Notes: a model not told the origin generated them from the letters alone. A stretch of DNA of 64,000 bases from Brachybacterium tyrofermentans (GCF_014897585.1 NZ_JABUXW010000001.1:186001-250000), one strand, 5' to 3'. Positions 41,992 to 51,556 are shown, counted from the stretch's first letter. A program made the numbers and translations.

Positions 41992-42543
41992 ATGTCGAAT
42001 CCCCCCGCGCCCGGAGCCTCGCAGGACCCCGCGTACTCGTCCGACGCCTCCCAGCAGGTCGGGCCGGTGCCGCCGCAGGCCTGGGCGGTGCACCCCGCGG
42101 CCCACGAGATGCGCCCGGAGCACTTCCCGACCACCGTCGGCCGGGACGGGCGGATCGCCTGGTCGCTCGGGCTCCTCGGACTGCTGGGGATCCCTGGGCT
42201 CTCGATCCTCGCCCCCTCGCTCGCGATGCTGATCACCGGGCTGCTCCAGCGGAGGAAGAACCCGGTTGCGCGGTCGGTGGGCACCCGTGCGGCGATCTTC
42301 GCAGCAGTCTCCCTGCTCGCGACGATCCTGTTCTTCACCTTCCTGTTCGGCATCCTCCTGCCGCTGGTCGAGGCAGGTGTCGTCGCCGACAATGCCCTGT
42401 GGCCGGCGTTCATCATGGTCCCGCTCGGCGTGTGGGTGGTGATCGCCGGACCGATCACCTGCCTCGTGATGGGCATCGTCGGCCTCGCGAAGCCGGTGAG
42501 CCGGGAGAAGGCGCAGCGGCTGTACGCCCGCGCCGGGCGCTGA
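41992..42543 (+). CDS. Hypothetical DUF4190-like membrane protein
   Basis: A 183-residue protein starting at the ATG at 41992. A 55-residue Pro/Ala/Gln-rich N terminus precedes three transmembrane regions: IAWSLGLLGLLGIPGLSILAPSLAMLITGLL, AAIFAAVSLLATILFFTFLFGILLPLV and LGVWVVIAGPITCLVMGIVGLA. The layout is similar to small DUF4190-like proteins, though I do not claim membership. Function is unknown. Confidence 0.65.
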   Translation: MSNPPAPGASQDPAYSSDASQQVGPVPPQAWAVHPAAHEMRPEHFPTTVGRDGRIAWSLGLLGLLGIPGLSILAPSLAMLITGLLQRRKNPVARSVGTRAAIFAAVSLLATILFFTFLFGILLPLVEAGVVADNALWPAFIMVPLGVWVVIAGPITCLVMGIVGLAKPVSREKAQRLYARAGR

Positions 42544-42625
42544 GCGCGTACAGCCGAGCCGGGCGCTGAGCCTGACCCTGACCCTGCCCCGCACTGAATC
42601 TCAGCTCGCGCGGGGCCCGGTCCTC

Positions 42626-43402
42626 TCACCCGCGGATCGGCAGCCAGTCCAGGACATCCTGGATGCCCTGGTCCCAGAACTCCCAGGCGTGGTCGCCGGG
42701 GCGCAGTCGCGAGGTGAGGTCCACGCTGTGCTGCTCGGCGGTGTCGATGAAGCGCCGGTTCCGCTCGAGCAGGCCGTCCTCGGTGCCGCAGTCCAGGAAC
42801 AGCGCGGGCAGCGACTGCGGGTCGACGGAGCCGACCAGGCCGAGCAGGTCATCGGCGGTGCCCGCGAGATCGCGATCTCCCCAGATGCGCGGAGCCAAGG
42901 CCGCATCACGGGCGCTGAGGTCCATCGAGAGCAGGTCGATCGCGCCGGAGAGGCTCGCGGCGGCGGCGAAGCGATCCGGATGGTTCAGAGCCAGCTTGAA
43001 CGCGCCGAACCCTCCCATGGACAGGCCCGCCACGAAGGTGTCCTCGCGGGCGGTGGAGACGTGGAAGGTGCGGGCGATCAGCTCCGGGAGCTCCTCGGAG
43101 ACGTAGGTCCAGTACTTCTCCCCCGCCTCCTCGTCGCAGTAGAAGGAGCGCCGCACCTCCGGCATCACCACGGCGATGCCCTTCTCGGTCGCGTAGCGCT
43201 CGATCGAGGTGCGGCGCTCCCAGATCGTGCAGTCGTCGCTGAGTCCGTGCAGGAGATACAGCACCGGCACGCCGTCCCCCGGAGCCTGGCTCCCGTCGGC
43301 CCCCTCCATGCCGATCCCGGAGGCGGCCTGCGGCATCAGCACCACCATCGAGGTGCCCATGCCGAGAGATTCGGAGAAGAAGTCGGTGCGCATGCGGATC
43401 AT
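42626..43402 (-). CDS. Alpha/beta-hydrolase esterase (tributyrin esterase/S-formylglutathione-hydrolase-like)
   Basis: A 258-residue putative esterase. It begins RTDFFSESLGMGTSMVVLMP, typical of this family, has the oxyanion region LLHGLSDD, the nucleophile elbow GLSMGG with Ser128, the acid in LDCGTEDGLL and the His in GDHAWEFW near residue 240. I chose the ATG at 43402 because GGAG lies about 9 nt upstream; 43393 is an alternative. It is divergent from the GH13 amylase gene 85 bp away. It has no signal peptide and is likely cytoplasmic. Confidence 0.87.
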   Translation of the reverse strand: MIRMRTDFFSESLGMGTSMVVLMPQAASGIGMEGADGSQAPGDGVPVLYLLHGLSDDCTIWERRTSIERYATEKGIAVVMPEVRRSFYCDEEAGEKYWTYVSEELPELIARTFHVSTAREDTFVAGLSMGGFGAFKLALNHPDRFAAAASLSGAIDLLSMDLSARDAALAPRIWGDRDLAGTADDLLGLVGSVDPQSLPALFLDCGTEDGLLERNRRFIDTAEQHSVDLTSRLRPGDHAWEFWDQGIQDVLDWLPIRG

Positions 43403-43486
43403 CGGTGATCGCTCCAGGGGTCGAGGGGCGCCGCGAGAGGGAACCGGCGCAGTGCCCATTCAACACGTCCCGCCTACGATGGGCGC

Positions 43487-44905
43487 ATGAACACGACTGC
43501 GCCGTCCGCACCGAGCTGGATCCGCGACGCGATCTGCTGGCAGGTCTACCCGCTGGGCTTCTGCGGCGCGCCCCAGCACCGCGAGGACCTGGGCGGGGAG
43601 GGCTACGGCGGCGCCGACGGCGAGAACGTCGTGCACCGGCTGCGACGCCTGACCGGGTGGCTCGACCATCTCGTGGGCCTCGGCGCGAACGTGCTGGTCC
43701 TCAACCCGATCTTCGACTCCGTCTCCCACGGCTACGACACCCTCGATCATCGCCGCCTCGATCCGCGCCTGGGGAACGACGCGGACTTCGAGGCGCTGAT
43801 CGCGGGCTGCCGGGAACGGGGCATCCGCCTCGTGCTCGACGGCGTGTTCAACCATGTCTCCGATCAGCATCCGATGGCGCGTCGGGCGATATCCACCGGC
43901 CCGGGCAGCCCCGAGGGCGCCCATATTCGCTGGTCCGGGGACCAGCCCTACGGGTTCGAGGGCAACGCCGACCTGGTGGAGCTGGAGCTCGGTGACTCCG
44001 TGGTGCAGGACGCGATCGTGGACGTCATGTGCCTGTGGCTGGACCGCGGGGTCGACGGCTGGCGGCTGGATGCGATGTACGCCGCGGGGGCCGACGCCTG
44101 GGCGACGATCATCGAGCGCGTGCGCGCCGCGCACCCCGACGCATGGATCCTCGGCGAGGTCATCCACGGCGACTATCCCGCGTTCGCCGCGGCCTCCGGC
44201 GCGGACTCGGTCACCCAGTACGAGCTGTGGAAGGCGATCTGGTCCGCGCTGCGCGACGAGAACCTCTTCGAGCTCGCCCACGCGCTGGGTCGCCACCAGG
44301 AGTTCCTCGAGGCTGACGGGGGCGCGCACCCGCTGACCTTCGTGGGCAACCACGACACCACCCGCATCGCCTCCCAGCTCACCGACGGCCGAGACCTCGC
44401 CGCCGCCTATGCACTGCTGGCCCTGCTGCCCGGCATCCCTGCTGTCTACGCGGGGGACGAGTTCGGGGCCACCGGGATCAAGGAGGAGCGCGCCGGCGGC
44501 GACGACGCGGTGCGCCCGTCGTTCCCCGAGGACCCTGCCGAGTCCGCCGCCGGAACCCATCCTGCAGTGCTGCGCCCCGAGGCGTCCCCGAGGATCCTCG
44601 AGGTGCACCAGCGACTCCTCTCGCTGCGCCGGCGCGAGCCATGGCTCGCCGAGGCGAACGTCGCGGTGCGCGAGGAGACCCTCGAGAACACCTACGCCGA
44701 GATCGTGCTGAGCCCCCGTGGCGACGAGGACAGCGCCGACGGCGGCGAGCGTTCCGCACTCACCCTCGTGCTGAACCTCGGCGACGAGGACCGGCCCGCT
44801 CCCGGCGAGGTGGTCGAGTCCGTCAGCGGCGCCGACATGCTCGACGGCGTGGGCCCGGCGGCATCGGGCGTGGTGCCCGCGCACGGCATCGCCGTGGTGC
44901 GGTGA
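43487..44905 (+). CDS. Alpha-amylase family glycoside hydrolase (GH13)
   Basis: A 472-residue GH13 enzyme without a signal peptide, so intracellular. Conserved regions: DGVFNH (118-123), GWRLDAM with nucleophile Asp195, GEVIHG with acid/base Glu224, and FVGNHD with Asp290. The C-terminal beta domain is short. The acarviose-transferase/neopullulanase/cyclomaltodextrinase-like type is plausible given the start WIRDAICWQVYPLGFCG. The substrate would be maltodextrin or related alpha-glucosides. No sugar transporter is adjacent; a divergent esterase gene shares its upstream region. Confidence 0.92.
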   Translation: MNTTAPSAPSWIRDAICWQVYPLGFCGAPQHREDLGGEGYGGADGENVVHRLRRLTGWLDHLVGLGANVLVLNPIFDSVSHGYDTLDHRRLDPRLGNDADFEALIAGCRERGIRLVLDGVFNHVSDQHPMARRAISTGPGSPEGAHIRWSGDQPYGFEGNADLVELELGDSVVQDAIVDVMCLWLDRGVDGWRLDAMYAAGADAWATIIERVRAAHPDAWILGEVIHGDYPAFAAASGADSVTQYELWKAIWSALRDENLFELAHALGRHQEFLEADGGAHPLTFVGNHDTTRIASQLTDGRDLAAAYALLALLPGIPAVYAGDEFGATGIKEERAGGDDAVRPSFPEDPAESAAGTHPAVLRPEASPRILEVHQRLLSLRRREPWLAEANVAVREETLENTYAEIVLSPRGDEDSADGGERSALTLVLNLGDEDRPAPGEVVESVSGADMLDGVGPAASGVVPAHGIAVVR

Positions 44906-44957
44906 CGGGCTGCGCTGCTTCAGAGACCGCACACCAACCCGGCGTAGGCTCCCGGCC

Positions 44958-45317
44958 ATGAGCATCACGATCAAGCCTGCCGAATCCGTCAACACCGCCT
45001 CCGTCGTCACCGCCGGACTGATCGGCGGCTGGCTGACTGCCCGCGAGACCGGGATCCGTCCGCTGGGCGGCGTGGTGCTCGCCGCCGCCGGGATCTACGC
45101 GGGGCGCACCTGGCTGGCCCGTCGCGGACCCGGGACCACGGCCGTGCTCGGCGCGACCTACGTGCTCGGCTTCGGCCTCTCGCACCCGCTCGCGAAGAGG
45201 ATCGGCTCCTGGCCCGCCGTGCTCACGGTGACCGCGGCCGCTGCGGGCGCGTCCGCGGTGCTCTCCGACGCCGCCTACAGCGAGTGGAGTCCAGTCGAGC
45301 CGGCCGACGAGACCTGA
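44958..45317 (+). CDS. Hypothetical small membrane protein
   Basis: A 119-residue Ala/Gly-rich protein with about four weakly hydrophobic segments (SVVTAGLIGGWLTAR, GGVVLAAAGIYAG, TTAVLGATYVLGFGLS, AVLTVTAAAAGASAVL) and an acidic C terminus. It follows the GH13 gene by 52 bp. No domain is recognised. It may be co-transcribed with the amylase, but there is no functional hint. Confidence 0.65.
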   Translation: MSITIKPAESVNTASVVTAGLIGGWLTARETGIRPLGGVVLAAAGIYAGRTWLARRGPGTTAVLGATYVLGFGLSHPLAKRIGSWPAVLTVTAAAAGASAVLSDAAYSEWSPVEPADET

Positions 45318-45523
45318 GAACGGAGCGAAGCCTCCAACAGGTGACGACCCGCCCGCGCCGTGATCGCCATGAACGAGGCCGGGGCGACGTGCAGGGCTGC
45401 GGTGGAATCGGTGATCGACGCACAACGCGCCCGTAATGCGCTATCGATCGTCGGGATAGTTGACTAGGCTAAGACTTCGTCCCGACCGCCGGGACAGCGC
45501 AATCCCTGAGGACTCCTTTCCCC

Positions 45524-47536
45524 ATGCTCGGCACCATGAGCCGCCTCTGGCAGACGGTCCGCCCTATCCGATTCCGCCTCTACCTGGGCCTGCTCAGCGC
45601 CCTCACCGCGTCCCTCGTGGCGCTGATGATCCCGCAGGTCCTCGAATACCTCGTCGACCAGCTCGCGACCGACGCCGTCGCCGCCACCATCTGGACCGGT
45701 GGCGCGATCGTGCTCGGCCTCGGCGTCGTCGAAGCCGCCCTGATCTGGATGCGCCGCACCTTCGCCGTCTCGCCGTCGACCACAGTCGAGAAGCTCATCC
45801 GCGTGGACTTCTATCGCAAGGTCCAGAACATGCCGGTCTCCTTCCATGACGCCTGGGGATCCGGCCAGCTGCTCTCGCGCATGCTCACCGACATCAACCA
45901 GATCCGCCGCTGGATCGCCTTCGGCATGATCATGGCGGTGACCAGCGCCGTCACCATTGTCGTCGGCATGATCCTGCTGTGGCGCTCCTCCGCGATCCTG
46001 GCCATCATCTTCTTCCTGGCCGCGGTGCCGGTCTCCGTGATCGCCTACCGCTTCAATCGCAACTTCTCGATCCTCTCGCGCCGCTCGCAGGACCAGAACG
46101 GCGACCTGGCCACCACGATCGAGCAGTCCGTCCAGGGCATTCGCGTGCTCAAGGCCTTCGGGCGCGGTCCCACCGCCCTGGACGGCTTCACCGAGCAGGC
46201 CGAAGAACTGCGGATGACCGAGGTGCGCAAGGCAACCGCCATCGCGCGCTTCGACATGTTCATGTTCACGCTGCCCGAGCTCGCCCTCGGCGTGGCCCTG
46301 CTCGTCGGGCTGTATCAGACCGCGAACGGGGCGATCAGCACCGGTCAGCTCGCCTCCTACTTCGCGACTGCCACCCTCGTCGTGGGCCCGGTGCGTCAGC
46401 TTGGCATGCTGCTGGGCCAGGCCGTCAACGCCACCACCGCGCTCGATCGTCACTACGAGGTGATGGACGAGACGAACCGGATCACCTCCCCGGAGCATCC
46501 GGTCGAGGTGGATACGGCCCACGCCACCGGCGCCGTGCGCCTGCAGGGCGTCCATTTCCGCTTCGAGGACGCTCCGGACCACGTGTCCGACGTGCTCGAC
46601 GAGGTGGATCTCGAGATCCGTCCCGGCGAGACCATGGCCTTGGTGGGCGTGACCGGCAGCGGCAAGTCCACCCTGTTGCAGCTGATTCCGCGCCTGTATG
46701 ACGTCACCGCCGGGACGATCACGATCGACGGGGTCGAGATCCGCGACATGGACCTGCGGGACCTGCGCACCCTCACCGCCTTCGCCTTCGAGGACGCCAC
46801 CTTGTTCTCCGACTCAGTGCGGGTCAACGTGCTGATCGGTGCGGACCAGTCGCTGTCCGAGGACGAGCGGGAGGAGCTGCTCGAACTTGCGCTGCGCACG
46901 GCCGACGCCAGCTTCGCCTTCGACCTGCCCGAGGGCGTCGACACCCCCATCGGCGAAGAGGGCATGAGCCTGTCCGGTGGCCAGCGCCAGCGGCTCGCGC
47001 TCGCCCGCGCGATCGCCGCTCGCCCGGCGGTGCTGCTGCTAGACGACCCGCTGTCGGCCCTTGATACCAAGACGGAGGAGACCGTCACCTCCCGCCTGCG
47101 CGAAGTGCTCGACGGGACGACGACCCTGATCGTCGCCCACCGCACCTCGACCGTGGCCCTCGCCGATCGCGTCGCCCTGCTGGACCGTGGCCGCCTGGTC
47201 GCCGTCGGCACTCACAAGGAGATGATGGAGACCTCGGCCCGCTACCGCTGGGTGATCGCGAACCAGGAGGAAGAGGTCCGCCGCGACCAGGACATCGTGA
47301 CCCTGACCGGGGAGCTCGACCTGCGCGCGATCCAGGACGCTGGTGGTACTGACGACGAAACTCCGGGCACGCCGCCTGGCCCAGACAGACCAGCCGGATC
47401 TGACGGCCCCAACGGCCCGGGGGACGCAGACAATCCGCGACGCCACGAGCCGACTGTGACCGCAGGGATTCCGTCCGTCGGCGGCCAATCGTCAGAGCAG
47501 ACCTCAGAGCAGACCAGTGGGGAGGAGGGCCGATGA
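45524..47536 (+). CDS. Heterodimeric ABC exporter subunit A (degenerate Walker B)
   Basis: A 670-residue fused permease-ATPase. Six transmembrane helices (about 20-310) are followed by the nucleotide-binding domain: Walker A GVTGSGKST, signature LSGGQRQR, then LLLDDPLSALD where the catalytic Glu after Walker B is replaced by Asp. About 70 C-terminal residues are low-complexity (Gly/Pro/Asp, then repeated SEQTSEQTS). This subunit carries the degenerate Walker B but the intact LSGGQ, as in TM287/288- and LmrCD-type heterodimers. A GAGGA sequence precedes the ATG at 45524. It overlaps the next subunit by ATGA. The substrate is unknown (lipid, peptide or drug). Confidence 0.92.
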   Translation: MLGTMSRLWQTVRPIRFRLYLGLLSALTASLVALMIPQVLEYLVDQLATDAVAATIWTGGAIVLGLGVVEAALIWMRRTFAVSPSTTVEKLIRVDFYRKVQNMPVSFHDAWGSGQLLSRMLTDINQIRRWIAFGMIMAVTSAVTIVVGMILLWRSSAILAIIFFLAAVPVSVIAYRFNRNFSILSRRSQDQNGDLATTIEQSVQGIRVLKAFGRGPTALDGFTEQAEELRMTEVRKATAIARFDMFMFTLPELALGVALLVGLYQTANGAISTGQLASYFATATLVVGPVRQLGMLLGQAVNATTALDRHYEVMDETNRITSPEHPVEVDTAHATGAVRLQGVHFRFEDAPDHVSDVLDEVDLEIRPGETMALVGVTGSGKSTLLQLIPRLYDVTAGTITIDGVEIRDMDLRDLRTLTAFAFEDATLFSDSVRVNVLIGADQSLSEDEREELLELALRTADASFAFDLPEGVDTPIGEEGMSLSGGQRQRLALARAIAARPAVLLLDDPLSALDTKTEETVTSRLREVLDGTTTLIVAHRTSTVALADRVALLDRGRLVAVGTHKEMMETSARYRWVIANQEEEVRRDQDIVTLTGELDLRAIQDAGGTDDETPGTPPGPDRPAGSDGPNGPGDADNPRRHEPTVTAGIPSVGGQSSEQTSEQTSGEEGR

Positions 47537-49344
47537 GCACGACGACCGTTGATCAGAACGACGACGAGCAGCAGACACCTACCGACGCACAGGAGACCGC
47601 TACCCGGAACCGCTCCTTCGCGCTCCTGGGTGAGCTCGTCTCACCGGTGAAGGGCCAGTTCGCGGTGATGGCGCTCATGGTCGTCGTCGCACAGCTCGCG
47701 GTGGTCGCGGGCCCCGCGATCATCGCCTGGGGCATCAACGTCGGCCTGCCCGAACTGATCGCCGGCAATCCGACCCCGGCCATCCAGGCCGCCGCGCTCA
47801 CCATCGGCGCAGCGATCGTCGGCGGCATCCTGACCTTCGGGTACGTACGCCAATCCGTCGTCGTCGGCCAGAAGATGCTGCTGGCGCTGCGGCGGCGCGT
47901 CTTCCGCTTCACCCAGCGCCAGGACCTCGAATTCCACGAGTCGTACACCTCCGGCCGCATCGTCTCGCGGCAGACCTCCGATATGGAGGCGCTGCGCGAG
48001 CTGCTCGACTCGGGCGTGAACGTGATGGTCGGCGCCTCGCTGGCCATGGTGTTCACGATCGTGCTGATCGTGAAGATGGACTGGGTCACCGGCGTGGTCA
48101 TGCTGTTGATGCTGATCCCCTGCGTCCTGCTGACGATGTGGTTCCAGAAGCGCTCGCGCATCGAATACCGCGCGATCCGCACCCACTCCGCACGGCTGAT
48201 CGTCCACTTCGTCGAGGCCATGGCCGGTATCCGCGCTGTGAAGGCCTTCCGCAAGGAGGACCGCAACCAGAAAGAGTTCGACACCCTCGCCCAGGACTAC
48301 CGCGACGCCTCGATGCGCTCGATCCGGGTGTTCGGCATCTACCAGCCGGCGCTGCGCATCCTCGCCAACGTGACCATCGCCGCCGTGCTGGTCGTCGGCG
48401 GCTTCCGAGTTCTGTCCGGCGACCTCGGGGTCGGGACCCTGGTCGCGCTCGTGCTGTACTCGCGGCGCTTCTTCCAGCCGGTCGACGAGATCGCGAACTT
48501 CTACAACGCCTTCCAGTCCGCGGTGGCCGCGCTCGAGAAGATCGCGAACCTGCTCGCGGTGCAGCCTCACGTCAAGGAGTCCGGGAACCCCACCCCCCTG
48601 CTCGCCGCGAGCGGCCAGGTGGACTTCGAGGACGTCGCCTTCCGGTACAGCGAGGACGCCCCGCTGGTCCTGCAGCCGATGGACCTGCACATCCCGGCCG
48701 GGCAGACCGTCGCTCTGGTGGGCCAGACCGGCGCCGGCAAGTCCACCGTCGCGAAGCTGATCTCCCGCTTCTACGATGCGACCGAGGGCAGCGTACGGCT
48801 GGACGGGGTGGACCTGCGGGACATCTCCATGGAGGACCTGACGCGCAACATCGTCATGGTCACCCAGGAGGCGTACCTGTTCTCCGGGACCGTCGCGGAC
48901 AACATCGCCCTGGGCAAGCCCGGGGCGAGCCGCGATGAGATCGAGGGGGCCGCCCGGGCCATCGGGGCGGATTCCTTCATCGAGCAGCTGCCCTACGGCT
49001 ACGACACCGACGTGAACAAGCGCGGCGGGCGTGTCAGCGCGGGGCAGCGTCAGTTGATCTCCTTCGCACGCGCCTTCCTCGCGGATCCCCGCGTGCTGAT
49101 CCTCGACGAGGCCACCAGCTCGCTGGACATCCCGTCGGAGCGCATGGTGCAGGAGGGGCTCACGAAGCTCCTCGGGCACCGCACCTCGCTGATCATCGCC
49201 CACCGCCTGACCACGGTGATGATTGCCGACCGGGTGCTCGTGGTGCACGGCGGCGAGGTCGTCGAGGACGGTTCACCCACCGAGCTCGTCGCCGAGGGCG
49301 GGCGCTTCGCCGCGCTCTACCAGGCCTGGCAGGACTCGATGTGA
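47533..49344 (+). CDS. Heterodimeric ABC exporter subunit B (canonical Walker B)
   Basis: A 603-residue partner of the preceding subunit. Six transmembrane helices (about 35-330) and a nucleotide-binding domain: Walker A GQTGAGKST, LILDEATSSLD with the catalytic Glu, but a non-canonical signature VSAGQRQL. Thus its Walker A/B pairs with the LSGGQ of subunit A to make the active site, while its VSAGQ completes the degenerate site. This complementary pattern strongly supports a functional heterodimer. A GC-rich hairpin terminator follows. Confidence 0.92.
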   Translation: MSTTTVDQNDDEQQTPTDAQETATRNRSFALLGELVSPVKGQFAVMALMVVVAQLAVVAGPAIIAWGINVGLPELIAGNPTPAIQAAALTIGAAIVGGILTFGYVRQSVVVGQKMLLALRRRVFRFTQRQDLEFHESYTSGRIVSRQTSDMEALRELLDSGVNVMVGASLAMVFTIVLIVKMDWVTGVVMLLMLIPCVLLTMWFQKRSRIEYRAIRTHSARLIVHFVEAMAGIRAVKAFRKEDRNQKEFDTLAQDYRDASMRSIRVFGIYQPALRILANVTIAAVLVVGGFRVLSGDLGVGTLVALVLYSRRFFQPVDEIANFYNAFQSAVAALEKIANLLAVQPHVKESGNPTPLLAASGQVDFEDVAFRYSEDAPLVLQPMDLHIPAGQTVALVGQTGAGKSTVAKLISRFYDATEGSVRLDGVDLRDISMEDLTRNIVMVTQEAYLFSGTVADNIALGKPGASRDEIEGAARAIGADSFIEQLPYGYDTDVNKRGGRVSAGQRQLISFARAFLADPRVLILDEATSSLDIPSERMVQEGLTKLLGHRTSLIIAHRLTTVMIADRVLVVHGGEVVEDGSPTELVAEGGRFAALYQAWQDSM

Positions 49345-49347
49345 GAC

Positions 49348-49376
49348 GCCGGGCGGCGGAGCCTCCGCCGCCCGGC
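49348..49376 (+). terminator. Hairpin terminator after the ABC exporter operon
   Basis: GCCGGGCGGCGG and CCGCCGCCCGGC form a 12-bp perfect stem around a 5-nt loop (AGCCT), starting 4 bp after the stop of the second exporter gene. No U-tract. Confidence 0.65.
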
Positions 49377-49535
49377 TATGACGCTCGGCACAACGCGTGC
49401 CAACCGGGTCCGGTGCGGCCCCCGGCTTGCTAGATTCCGCTCATCCGCCGGTCCTTCCGACGCTGCGGGCCATTGCTGTCCCCCTCTGTCGTTCGCCCGA
49501 CGCGATTGCGTAGGCCGCTCCCCTTGGAGTCCCCT

Positions 49536-50048
49536 GTGCTCACTGCCTTCTCCGGCCGCGCCCGGAATCTTCCCGTCCTCCTCGCCGTCGCCGCGCTGCT
49601 GCTGACGCTGTTCGCCGCGGCCCCTTCCGCTGAGGCCGCGACGGTGAAGCCCCTGGACATCACCACCATGCACTACGACCCGGCGGGGTCCGACAAGGCC
49701 AACAACACCGGGTACAACAAGGAGTACATCGTCCTGAAGAACACCGGGACGAAGACCCTCACCCTCACCGGCTACACGCTGCGGGACAACGGGCCCCAGA
49801 AGTTCGCCTTCCCCAAGGGCACGAAGATCGCTCCCGGCAAGACCCTGACGATCAGGTCCGGGAAGGGGAAGAACTCCGCGTCGACCCTGTACTGGAACAA
49901 GGCCTCGTACATCTGGAACAACACCGGCGACACCGCGCGCACCTACGACGCGAAGGGCCGCCTGCTGGAGTCCTGCACCTACAAGGGAGGCGTGCGCAAG
50001 GCGACGAAGACCGCGGCCCGCACCACCGCCACCACCGCGTACTGCTGA
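49536..50048 (+). CDS. Secreted lamin-tail-domain protein
   Basis: A 170-residue exported protein. The GTG at 49536 is chosen because GGAG lies 6 nt upstream and the product then has a clean Sec signal peptide (basic RARN, hydrophobic VLLAVAALLLTLFAA, cleavage after AEA near residue 34). The mature part is a single lamin-tail (LTD) immunoglobulin-like domain: EYIVLKNTGTKTLTLTGYTLRDNG, FPKGTKIAPGKTLTIRSG, YIWNNTGDTARTYDAKG. Such domains bind surfaces or DNA in secreted nucleases; here it stands alone. Two Cys (in ESCTYKG and the final residue) could form a disulfide. Confidence 0.82.
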   Translation: MLTAFSGRARNLPVLLAVAALLLTLFAAAPSAEAATVKPLDITTMHYDPAGSDKANNTGYNKEYIVLKNTGTKTLTLTGYTLRDNGPQKFAFPKGTKIAPGKTLTIRSGKGKNSASTLYWNKASYIWNNTGDTARTYDAKGRLLESCTYKGGVRKATKTAARTTATTAYC

Positions 50049-50079
50049 GCCCTCGCGGCGCGGTGGGCGCAGCACTCAC

Positions 50080-50097
50080 CGCTCCGCGTGCGGAGCG
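50080..50097. terminator. Hairpin between convergent lamin-tail and GNAT genes
   Basis: CGCTCCGC (50080-50087) and GCGGAGCG (50090-50097) are perfect arms with a minimal GT spacer; the outer seven pairs can form with a four-base loop. It is placed between converging stops. Confidence 0.45.
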
Positions 50098-50135
50098 CTC
50101 TGGGGCGTGGTCCTCGCCTCGCGGGGGCCGACGCC

Positions 50136-50792
50136 TCAGGCGCCGAGCAGTGCTCGCAGCTCTGCGGTGACTCCTGCGACCTCCACCGGCACGCCCGGCC
50201 GACGGAAGGTCTCGGGGGTCACCAGGAACCGCTGCTCCTCCACGACCGGGCCCGGCAGCGTGGACATTTGGGTGCCGTTGTCGACATAGCCGCAGCTGCG
50301 GGAGACGCCGAAGGACTCGTCGTTCCCGATCGCCGCCGAGGATTCGGCCCGCAGCGCCCCGAGGTGGTCGAAGGCGAGCACCAGCATCGCCTGGCGCATC
50401 AGCTTCCCGTACCCCTTGCCGTGGGCATCGAGGGTGAGCCAGGAGCCGGAGGTGACGGTGCGCCGCTCGGCGAAGCGGACCGCCGAGATGTCCTGGCAGC
50501 CGATCAGGCGACCGTCCGCCCAGATTCCGAGCGGCAGGGTCCAGCCCTCCGGGGAGATCTCGCTGCGCAGGCGCCACTGGAAGCTGAGGGCGTTGCGCAC
50601 GCGCACCTCGGGCTCTGCCCGGTACCACCAGAACATCGCCGGGGACTGCGGGTCCGCGAAGATCGGCCGACGCAGCAGCTCGGCGTACTCCGCGAGGTCG
50701 GCGTCCTTGAGCGGGCGCAGCGTGAGGTCCCCGGCGCGCAGGGTGAGGGCGAAGGGCGGATGGAGGACCTCGAGGCGCTGCGCTGAGCTCAT
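50136..50792 (-). CDS. GNAT-family N-acetyltransferase
   Basis: A 218-residue acetyltransferase of the RimJ/RimL-like group. It has DLTLRPLKDADLAEYAELLRRP at the N terminus, the acceptor-site strand LGIWADGRLIGCQDI, a GSWL motif and the acetyl-CoA pyrophosphate loop in AHGKGYGKLMRQAML. The tail (EEQRFLVTPETFRRP) is typical of the group. The acceptor substrate is unknown. Confidence 0.87.
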   Translation of the reverse strand: MSSAQRLEVLHPPFALTLRAGDLTLRPLKDADLAEYAELLRRPIFADPQSPAMFWWYRAEPEVRVRNALSFQWRLRSEISPEGWTLPLGIWADGRLIGCQDISAVRFAERRTVTSGSWLTLDAHGKGYGKLMRQAMLVLAFDHLGALRAESSAAIGNDESFGVSRSCGYVDNGTQMSTLPGPVVEEQRFLVTPETFRRPGVPVEVAGVTAELRALLGA

Positions 50793-50926
50793 CGGAAGAT
50801 CCTAGCGCCGCCAGCAGGGCCGATCGCGCGATCAGCAGGGCCTTTCACCGGCATCTGCGGTGCCGGTCGCCGGATTCGGCAGGGCCGATCGCGGCAGCGC
50901 CCGGCCGCCCCGCCTACGCTGTCACC

Positions 50927-51556
50927 ATGACCATCGACGTGCTGCTCTCCGGCTTCTCCCCCTTCGACGGAGCGGCGACGAACGAGTCCTGGGAGGCGGT
51001 CTCCGTCGCGGCGCCGCAGCTGCGCGAGCGCGGGGTCACGGCGGTGGAGCTCGAGCTGCCGGTCGAGTTCGGCCGGGCCGGGGAGCTGCTCGCCGCCGCC
51101 GTCCGTGAGCATCGGCCGCGCCTCGTGCTCGCCACAGGTCTCGCGGCAGGTCGCTCGGGCATCACGCCGGAGCGGGTGGCGGTCAACGTGCGCGATGCCC
51201 GGATCCCCGACAACGCCGGAGCCGCCCCGATCGACGTGCCGGTGGTGCCGGGCGGACCGGTCGGCTACTTCAGCACGCTGCCGATCAAGGCGATGGCGGC
51301 CTCCCTGGCGGCCGACGGCATCCCGGGCGCGGTCTCGCAGACCGCGGGCACCTACGTGTGCAACGACGTCTTCTACCTGCTCCAGCACCTGCTCGCCGAG
51401 GATCCCGAGCTCGCAGGGATCCGTGGCGGCTTCGTCCACGTCCCCCCGGCCGACGCAGTCGACGTCCCCACCGCAGGGCGAGCGCTGGCAGGGATGGCCG
51501 AGGTGGCGCTGCGCACCGACGTGGATGTCTCCCTCACGGGCGGCGCCGAGCACTGA
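50927..51556 (+). CDS. pcp: Pyroglutamyl-peptidase I
   Basis: A 209-residue cytoplasmic cysteine peptidase (family C15) that removes N-terminal pyroglutamate. The catalytic triad aligns: Glu82 (TPERVAVN), Cys145 (TYVCNDVFY) and His171 (GFVHVPP). GLAAGRSGITPERVAVNVRDARIPDN and GPVGYFSTLPI are family blocks. Length is normal. It stands at the edge of the gene-free DnaA-box region; a GGGGCTC tandem repeat begins 12 bp after its stop. Confidence 0.93.
   Translation: MTIDVLLSGFSPFDGAATNESWEAVSVAAPQLRERGVTAVELELPVEFGRAGELLAAAVREHRPRLVLATGLAAGRSGITPERVAVNVRDARIPDNAGAAPIDVPVVPGGPVGYFSTLPIKAMAASLAADGIPGAVSQTAGTYVCNDVFYLLQHLLAEDPELAGIRGGFVHVPPADAVDVPTAGRALAGMAEVALRTDVDVSLTGGAEH

Noticed and set aside
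45460-45475. TTGACT followed by TAGGCTAAGAC upstream of the heterodimeric exporter, as a promoter or iron box
   Set aside because: A consensus -35 is present but no -10 at 16-18 bp spacing; as an iron box only about 10 of 19 positions match.
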